From: an uncultured Gilliamella sp.
GTDB taxonomy: Bacteria > Pseudomonadota > Gammaproteobacteria > Enterobacterales > Enterobacteriaceae
Length of the DNA: 12,858 nt
Direction: 5' to 3'
NCBI GenBank assembly: GCA_945291235.1
Contig: CALYQY010000070.1
Span: 1-12,858 of the forward strand
Position 1 is the stretch's first letter. Each line of letters starts with the position of its first letter. Both the position numbers and the translations under genes were made by a program. Shown in pieces: positions 7,273 to 12,858 of the stretch. The notes below the pieces were generated by a model that saw only the letters and a program-made list of their open reading frames with translations, was not told where the DNA came from and did no database searches.

Positions 7273-9225
7273 ATGATTGGGCAAATTAAACAAAATATAA
7301 AAACAACACTTATCTCATGTTGCCTGAGTGGATTAGTCATATGTTCTGTGCCAATTTATGCAGACACTAAACCCGATACGATTTCAACTGAAACGCAAAC
7401 GGAAGTTGATTCAGTGGAGCCATTAACACAAGATGATCAGATTGATGCTACTGATACAAGCCAACCCAGTGAAATAATTTATCACAAAACGATTTTTTCA
7501 CTTTCTGGTGAACCTAAATACCCTGATAATTTTGAACACCTAGATTATGTTAATCCTAATGCGCCCAAAGGTGGAGTAATTAAGTTTGCTGAAATAGGTT
7601 CATTTGATAATCTTAACCGCTTTGCAAGCCGTGGAGCGCCTGAGCGAAATTCGGGAGCGCTATACGATACGCTTTTTACTAACTCTTCAGATGATATTCA
7701 AAGTTTTTATCCTTTAATTGCCACCTCTATTACCTATTCAGATAGTTACCGCTGGGCTGAAGTGACAATTAACCCTAACGCTCGCTTTCAAGACGGTCGG
7801 CCAGTAACTGCGCAAGATGTTGAATTCACCTTTCATAAATTTATGACTGAAGGTGTGCCGTCCTATCGGGTTTTTTATGAAGGGGTAACTGTGCAAGCAA
7901 TTGACACTTATCTTGTGCGCATTGAATTACCGGAAAAAGACCGTACTAAATTGTTGTCGTTCGCCGGTTCGATGAAAGTTATTCCTAAACACTTTTGGCA
8001 AGACCATGACTTTTCTGAGCCATTGAGTACTCCGCCATTAGCCAGTGGTCCATACTATATAAGTGATTATAAACTCGGGCAATATGTTGTTTATAAACTT
8101 AATCCTGATTATTGGGCAAAAGATTTGCCAATTAATAAAGGGTTAAATAATTTTGATGAAAAACGTATTGAATACTATATGGATAATAGTATTGCCTTAG
8201 AAGCTTTTAAAGCTGGTGAATATGATATACGTGAAGAGTCAGAGCCTAAAAATTGGTTTACTCAATATCAAGGGCAACACTTTGATGCTAAAAATATTAT
8301 CAAGCAAGAACGCCCGGTTACCACGGCTACCAATACCAAATGGCTGGCATTTAACTTGCAAAAAGATCTGTTTAAAGATATTAGAGTTCGGCAGGCAATA
8401 ACATTAGCTTTTGATTTTGAATGGCTAAATCATGCTTTTTATTATGACAGCTATAAACGCCCTTATAGTTTTTTTGAAAACACCATTTATGCCGCAATTG
8501 GTAAACCGACAGAGCAAGAATTGACATGGTTAATGCCGTATAAAGATATCATTCCGCAGCAAGCTTTTGATGATGCCTATTTTGTTGCAAAAAGTGATGG
8601 ACAAGGTTTTAACCGTGATAATTTGTTAAAAGCAGCGGAGCTATTAAAACAGGCCGGCTGGGTAATAAAAGAAGGCAAACTAATTAATGAAAAGACCAAC
8701 CAGCCATTTGAATTTGAACTCACCGCTTATGTGGGTGATGATGTTAAATATGCAATTCCTTTTCAACAAAATTTAGCCCGTTTAGGGATTACCATGAAAA
8801 TTAGTTTGTTAGATTCGTCACAGCATTTACGCCGTTTGCGTAAGCGTGATTATGATATGATGCCGCAAGTTTATTATGCAATGAATTATCCTAACTCTAA
8901 TTTATCAGTTTATTGGGGTAGCCAATATCTCAATTCATCCTGGAATGGTTCGGGGTTACATAATCAAGCAATTGATAACCTTATTGATGCAATTAACGAA
9001 AACATCGATGATGAGAAAACATTAATTCCTTTGGGCAGAGCGCTCGATCGTATTTTAACCCAAGAATATCCTATGATCCCAATGTGGTATAACAGTAAAA
9101 CTTATTATGCATATTGGAACAAATTTGGGAAACCAGCGATTGAGCCTACATATGCGATAGGGATTGATAGTTGGTGGTATGATGCAGATAAAGCAGCCAG
9201 CCTGCCAAAAAATCGGGAACATTGA
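7273..9225 (+). CDS. yejA: Peptide ABC importer, periplasmic binding protein YejA
   Basis: A 650-aa family-5 extracellular solute-binding protein that captures peptides in the periplasm and hands them to YejBE. Residues 1-30 form a Sec signal (K6, K10, then a hydrophobic core) with a probable cleavage at IYA-DT. Residues 31-67 are an acidic Ser/Thr-rich linker with 11 acidic residues and one Lys, absent from E. coli YejA (about 604 aa), which explains the extra length. The mature body starts at about 70 and carries YejA-type stretches: [13 protein letters not shown] (about 89-101), [69 protein letters not shown] and the C-terminal [14 protein letters not shown]. The ATG is preceded by AGGA 11 nt upstream. 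It is the first gene of the operon; yejB starts 1 nt after its stop. Confidence 0.95.
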   Translation: MIGQIKQNIKTTLISCCLSGLVICSVPIYADTKPDTISTETQTEVDSVEPLTQDDQIDATDTSQPSEIIYHKTIFSLSGEPKYPDNFEHLDYVNPNAPKGGVIKFAEIGSFDNLNRFASRGAPERNSGALYDTLFTNSSDDIQSFYPLIATSITYSDSYRWAEVTINPNARFQDGRPVTAQDVEFTFHKFMTEGVPSYRVFYEGVTVQAIDTYLVRIELPEKDRTKLLSFAGSMKVIPKHFWQDHDFSEPLSTPPLASGPYYISDYKLGQYVVYKLNPDYWAKDLPINKGLNNFDEKRIEYYMDNSIALEAFKAGEYDIREESEPKNWFTQYQGQHFDAKNIIKQERPVTTATNTKWLAFNLQKDLFKDIRVRQAITLAFDFEWLNHAFYYDSYKRPYSFFENTIYAAIGKPTEQELTWLMPYKDIIPQQAFDDAYFVAKSDGQGFNRDNLLKAAELLKQAGWVIKEGKLINEKTNQPFEFELTAYVGDDVKYAIPFQQNLARLGITMKISLLDSSQHLRRLRKRDYDMMPQVYYAMNYPNSNLSVYWGSQYLNSSWNGSGLHNQAIDNLIDAINENIDDEKTLIPLGRALDRILTQEYPMIPMWYNSKTYYAYWNKFGKPAIEPTYAIGIDSWWYDADKAASLPKNREH

Positions 9226-9226
9226 T

Positions 9227-10315
9227 ATGCTAAATTATTTAATCCGAAGATTATTACTGATTATTCCAACACTGTTTGTTATTTTAACAATTAACTTTTT
9301 TATTGTACAAATTGCGCCGGGTGGGCCGGTTGATCAAGCTTTAGCTTTAATCGAAATGGGACCACAGTCCGGACAAGGGTTACTATCTTCCGGAAATAGT
9401 GCGTCGATTCAATCACAGCAACCTAAAAACGAATCGAATTATCGCGGTGCTCGAGGGCTTGATCCGCAAGTGATTGCGATGATTGAAAAGCAATATGGCT
9501 TTGATAAACCGATATTAGAACGCTATATTGAGACGTTGAAAAAATATATCTTATTCGATTTTGGTGATAGTTTTTTTAAAAGTGAATCTGTGGTTGGTTT
9601 GATTATTAAAAGCTTACCTGTTTCTATTTCACTGGGGCTTTGGAGTACGATAATTGTTTATATTATTTCAATTCCTTTAGGTATACGTAAAGCGGTAAAA
9701 GATGGCTCGGCGTTTGATTTTTGGTCTAGCACATTAATTATTATTGGTTATGCTATTCCCTCTTTTTTATTAGCGATTTTATTGATTGTGCTTTTTGCCG
9801 GTGGCAGTTATTGGGATATATTCCCACTAAGAGGGCTGATTTCAACCAATTTTGATCAACTTGATTTTTGGGGCAAAGTGAAAGATTACGCATGGCATAT
9901 CTGTTTACCGACGGTTGCCATGGTTGTCGGAGGATTTGCTTCTTTGACCATGTTAACCAAAAATTCATTCTTAGATGAAATACGCAAACAGTATGTGCTT
10001 ACTGCTCGGGCAAAAGGATTAACTGAAAGGAAAATTTTATACCGTCATGTTTTTCGTAATGCAACTTTACTGATTGTTTCGAGTTTTCCGGCTACTTTTG
10101 TTGGAATTTTATTTACCGGTTCGTTATTAATTGAGATTATTTTCTCGCTTAATGGGCTTGGGTTATTAGGTTATGAAGCCATTTTACAGCGTGATTATCC
10201 GGTGATCTTTGGTTCACTCTATATTTTTACCTTAATTGGGCTTCTTACTAAATTAATATCTGATTTATCTTATATGATTATTGATCCCCGTATTGACTTT
10301 GAGGCACGCAACTAA
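9227..10315 (+). CDS. yejB: Peptide ABC importer, inner-membrane permease YejB
   Basis: A 362-aa binding-protein-dependent permease, close to the 364 aa of E. coli YejB. It forms the membrane channel with YejE. TM1 is at about 10-30 ([19 protein letters not shown]), followed by the family motif APGGPVDQA, a periplasmic loop, [10 protein letters not shown] (about 71-80), DFGDSFFKS, and further helices at about 137-155, 167-192, 225-245, 281-306 and 325-349. The cytoplasmic EAA coupling loop is at about 250-279 ([16 protein letters not shown], then RHVFRNA). The start at 9227 is chosen because the protein then begins [15 protein letters not shown], as in relatives, and has GGGA 8 nt upstream. 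An upstream ATG at 9164 would add 21 residues inside yejA without support. Its stop overlaps the yejE start by 1 nt. Confidence 0.95.
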   Translation: MLNYLIRRLLLIIPTLFVILTINFFIVQIAPGGPVDQALALIEMGPQSGQGLLSSGNSASIQSQQPKNESNYRGARGLDPQVIAMIEKQYGFDKPILERYIETLKKYILFDFGDSFFKSESVVGLIIKSLPVSISLGLWSTIIVYIISIPLGIRKAVKDGSAFDFWSSTLIIIGYAIPSFLLAILLIVLFAGGSYWDIFPLRGLISTNFDQLDFWGKVKDYAWHICLPTVAMVVGGFASLTMLTKNSFLDEIRKQYVLTARAKGLTERKILYRHVFRNATLLIVSSFPATFVGILFTGSLLIEIIFSLNGLGLLGYEAILQRDYPVIFGSLYIFTLIGLLTKLISDLSYMIIDPRIDFEARN

Positions 10316-11343
10316 TGACCAACAACTATTCTATTAATCGACAACGTTGGCAACGATTTAAACAAAATCGTCGTGGTTATTACTCATTTTTGTTATTTGC
10401 CTTGTTATTTTTAATCAGTCTATTTTCAGATTTTATTGTGAATGATCGGCCGATTTTTATTAAATATCAAAATAACTATTATTCGCCAATTTTTCATTTT
10501 TATCCCGAAACCACATTCGGGGGGCAATTTGAGACACAAACTAATTACTTAGATCCAACTGTCCAAAAACGAATTGAGGATAACGGTTGGATTTTGTGGC
10601 CGCCTTTTCGTTTTAGCTACAATACCTTAATTTATGATACACAAAGGACATTCCCAACACCGCCTTCCAGCGCTCATTTACTGGGAACGACAGATGCCGG
10701 TTTTGATGTGTTTGCTAATATGTTATACGGTTTTCGCCTCTCAATGCTGTTTGCCATTTTTTTAACGGCGATAACCTCAATTATTGCAATTGTGATTGGC
10801 GCCATTCAAGGTTATTACGGGGGTAAGATTGATTTACTCGGACAAAGATTTATTGAGATCTGGAGTGGATTGCCGCAAATGTTTATGATTATTTTATTGG
10901 CCAGTATTTTACCCCTTAATTTCTGGTGGTTATTAGGCATAACCGTTTTATTTGGTTGGATGTCATTATCGGGCGTGGTGCGTACTGAATTTTTACGGAC
11001 GCGTAATTTTGATTATGTTCGTGCAGCTAAAGCATTGGGCGTAAGCGATAGAAAAATTATGTTTCGCCATATTTTACCTAATGCCATGGTGGCAACATTA
11101 ACGTATTTACCGTTTATTTTATGTGGGGCGATTACGACGTTAACTTCGCTCGATTTTTTAGGCTTTGGTTTACCTATCGATTCACCGTCACTAGGGCGAT
11201 TACTGTTACAAGGCAAAAATAACCTACAAGCTCCGTGGCTAGGTATCAGTTCTTTTTTAATTATTGCTACTTTGCTTTCACTATTAATCTTTATTGGTGA
11301 AGCAGTAAGAGATGCGTTCGATCCAAACAAAGGAGTGTGCTAA
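10315..11343 (+). CDS. yejE: Peptide ABC importer, inner-membrane permease YejE
   Basis: A 342-aa permease (E. coli YejE 341 aa) that pairs with YejB. A basic cytoplasmic N-terminus with RWQRFKQNRRGYYS precedes TM1 at about 22-41. A long periplasmic region (about 42-135) contains NGWILWPPFRF and LLGTTDAGFDVFANMLYG, typical of the DppC/OppC/YejE group. Further helices lie at about 141-163, 187-199, 203-222, 258-277 and 310-330. The EAA loop is at about 225-256 (EFLRTRNFDYVRAAKALGVSDRK, then RHILPNA), the contact for the YejF ATPase. The end, FIGEAVRDAFDPNKG, is characteristic. It overlaps yejB by 1 nt, with GAGG 10 nt upstream of its ATG, and overlaps yejF by 1 nt. Confidence 0.95.
   Translation: MTNNYSINRQRWQRFKQNRRGYYSFLLFALLFLISLFSDFIVNDRPIFIKYQNNYYSPIFHFYPETTFGGQFETQTNYLDPTVQKRIEDNGWILWPPFRFSYNTLIYDTQRTFPTPPSSAHLLGTTDAGFDVFANMLYGFRLSMLFAIFLTAITSIIAIVIGAIQGYYGGKIDLLGQRFIEIWSGLPQMFMIILLASILPLNFWWLLGITVLFGWMSLSGVVRTEFLRTRNFDYVRAAKALGVSDRKIMFRHILPNAMVATLTYLPFILCGAITTLTSLDFLGFGLPIDSPSLGRLLLQGKNNLQAPWLGISSFLIIATLLSLLIFIGEAVRDAFDPNKGVC
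11329..11335 (+). promoter_or_regulatory. Strong ribosome binding site of yejF inside yejE
   Basis: AAAGGAG lies 7 nt before the yejF ATG at 11343, within the last codons of yejE. It is the strongest Shine-Dalgarno in the operon and fixes the yejF start, which overlaps the yejE stop by 1 nt (TAATG). Confidence 0.75.
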
Positions 11344-12858
11344 TGAGTTCTCCTTTATTATCCGTCCATGATTTAAGCATTGCCTTCAAACGTGGTTCAC
11401 GCATTGAATCTGAAGTTGTCAAAAAGGTCAGTTTTGATATTCATGAGCAAGAAACATTAGCATTAGTTGGCGAGTCCGGCTCCGGTAAAAGTGTTACCGC
11501 ATTGTCGATATTACGTTTATTGCGTAAAGAGCAGGTGACTTATCCAACCGGCGATATCAGATTTGAAGCGCAATCATTGTTAAACGCGCCAGAAAAACAG
11601 CTACGTAAAATTCGTGGTAATCAAATCAGTATGATTTTTCAGGAGCCTATGGTCTCACTCAATCCATTACATACTGTTGAGAAGCAGCTTTATGAGGTAC
11701 TGGCGTTACATCGTGGAATGAGTCGAAATGTCGCTCGTTCGGAAATATTACAATATCTTGACAGGGTAGGTATTAAAGATGCTAAAAGTAAACTTTCATC
11801 TTATCCTCATCAGCTATCCGGTGGCGAAAGACAACGTGTCATGATTGCAATGGCAATATTAACTCATCCTAAATTGTTAATTGCCGATGAGCCAACAACC
11901 GCATTAGATGTTTCAGTACAGGCACAAATTATTCAGCTACTTAAAGATCTAAAAAATGAACTCAACATGAGCATGTTGTTTATTTCACATAATCTAGGCA
12001 TTGTTAAAAAATTAGCTGATAAAGTTGCTGTGATGCAACATGGTGAAATTGTTGAATATAACAATAAGCATCGTATCTTTTTACGACCTAAACATGAATA
12101 TACTCAAACATTGCTAAATTCTCAGCCAAGTGGTGACCCCGTTCCGTTGCCTGAAACGCCGGGTATCTTGCTTAATGTCAACCATTTGGATGTTGAAGTT
12201 GTTACCAAAAAACAGTTATTTACCAGTCAAAAAAAGAAAATTGTCAACAACATCGGTTTTGCGGTACATCAAGGCGAAACAGTTGGAATTGTCGGTGAGT
12301 CTGGCTCCGGAAAAACCACAACAGCTTTGGCCGTGTTGCGACTGATTAAATCTCAAGGTGATATTTTATTTGATAGTTACCCTATCCATAATTTGACCGG
12401 TAAAAAATTACTGCCTTTTCGCAGTCGTATTCAAGTTGTTTTTCAAGACCCGTTCTCGTCTCTCAATCCTCGGTTTAATGTTGAGCAAATAATTAGCGAA
12501 GGGTTAACGGCTCATAAGAAATTAACTAAAAGTGAAATTGAACAAGCCGTGATTGATATTATGCAAGAAGTTGGGCTAGATCCGCAGATGCGTTTTCGTT
12601 ACCCAACGGAGTTCTCAGGAGGGCAGCGGCAACGTATTGCTATTGCCAGAGCACTGATTTTACAACCGGAATTATTAATTTTAGATGAACCAACGTCATC
12701 ATTAGATCATTCTATACAAAAGCAAATTATTAATTTGCTCAAATCATTGCAAGAAAAGTACCAGCTAAGCTACTTGTTTATTAGTCATGATTTAGCCTTA
12801 GTTTACTCAATATGTCATCAAGTGGTGGTGATGAAAGATGGCGAAATTATTGAACAAG
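11343..12858 (+). CDS. yejF: Peptide ABC importer, double ATPase YejF (partial, C-terminus beyond window)
   Basis: 505 codons are visible with no stop at the right edge. E. coli YejF is 529 aa, so about 25 residues are missing. It is a tandem ATP-binding protein energising YejBE. First ATPase: Walker A GESGSGKS (43-50), Q-loop Q100, signature LSGGERQ (158-164), Walker B LLIADEP (178-184), H-loop H216. A linker with RPKHEYTQTLLNSQP (about 248-262), the peptide-transporter motif, leads to the second ATPase: Walker A GESGSGKT (318-325), Q368, signature FSGGQRQ (424-430), Walker B LLILDEP (444-450), H482. All catalytic motifs are intact in both halves, so both sites should hydrolyse ATP. Confidence 0.95.
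   Translation, partial: MSSPLLSVHDLSIAFKRGSRIESEVVKKVSFDIHEQETLALVGESGSGKSVTALSILRLLRKEQVTYPTGDIRFEAQSLLNAPEKQLRKIRGNQISMIFQEPMVSLNPLHTVEKQLYEVLALHRGMSRNVARSEILQYLDRVGIKDAKSKLSSYPHQLSGGERQRVMIAMAILTHPKLLIADEPTTALDVSVQAQIIQLLKDLKNELNMSMLFISHNLGIVKKLADKVAVMQHGEIVEYNNKHRIFLRPKHEYTQTLLNSQPSGDPVPLPETPGILLNVNHLDVEVVTKKQLFTSQKKKIVNNIGFAVHQGETVGIVGESGSGKTTTALAVLRLIKSQGDILFDSYPIHNLTGKKLLPFRSRIQVVFQDPFSSLNPRFNVEQIISEGLTAHKKLTKSEIEQAVIDIMQEVGLDPQMRFRYPTEFSGGQRQRIAIARALILQPELLILDEPTSSLDHSIQKQIINLLKSLQEKYQLSYLFISHDLALVYSICHQVVVMKDGEIIEQ

Noticed and set aside
7309..7320. Lipobox-like LISC in the YejA signal peptide
   Set aside because: The hydrophobic core before C16 would be only a few residues, and the hydrophobic stretch continues to residue 30 where a normal signal peptidase I site (IYA-DT) occurs.
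9164..9226. Upstream ATG extending YejB by 21 residues
   Set aside because: It lies inside yejA, has no ribosome site, and the added residues are unlike a permease N-terminus. The start at 9227 gives the conserved [11 protein letters not shown] opening.
11013..11330. Minus-strand frame of 105 codons
   Set aside because: It is antisense to the conserved YejE C-terminus and EAA loop.

Overview
The window comes from an AT-rich gammaproteobacterium. The Yej proteins read as close relatives of the enterobacterial ones, and the left half carries type VI secretion (T6SS) genes. Low GC with this gene content fits the Orbales (Gilliamella-like gut symbionts of insects), but that placement is an inference from general character. 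A low-GC enteric relative is possible.

Left half, minus strand (about 1-6346): a compact T6SS effector cassette read leftwards. Its order is vgrG (spike, 808 aa), then 2 bp later a 302-aa DUF4123/VasW-like adaptor or chaperone, then about 50 bp later a large effector of the VasX / BTH_I2691 family. The effector is cut by the left edge: 986 residues are visible with no stop. The order vgrG - adaptor - VasX-type toxin matches Vibrio cholerae vgrG2 - vasW - vasX. The next gene, beyond the edge, would be expected to encode immunity. No other T6SS structural gene is visible, so this looks like an auxiliary cassette.

Middle (6347-7272): a 926-bp, very AT-rich gap between divergent genes. It must hold the promoters for both directions. 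I see no convincing gene or RNA in it. It does hold a strong vgrG ribosome binding site, a hairpin just upstream of that site, a nested palindrome cluster built from TGATA half-sites, a Fur-box-like match and a perfect extended -10 element (TGTTATAAT) before yejA.

Right half, plus strand (7273-12858): yejABEF, a complete peptide ABC importer except for roughly the last 25 residues of YejF. YejA is the periplasmic binding protein, YejB and YejE the two permeases, and YejF a double-ATPase. Spacings of 1 nt (A-B) and 1-nt overlaps (B-E and E-F) point to one translationally coupled operon. The family imports peptides, including microcin C in E. coli, and is linked to antimicrobial-peptide resistance in Salmonella and Brucella. 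YejA here has an unusual acidic Ser/Thr-rich linker after its signal peptide.

The most interesting item is the VasX-type effector cassette with its own upstream control region. The juxtaposition with yejABEF may simply reflect an insertion point.
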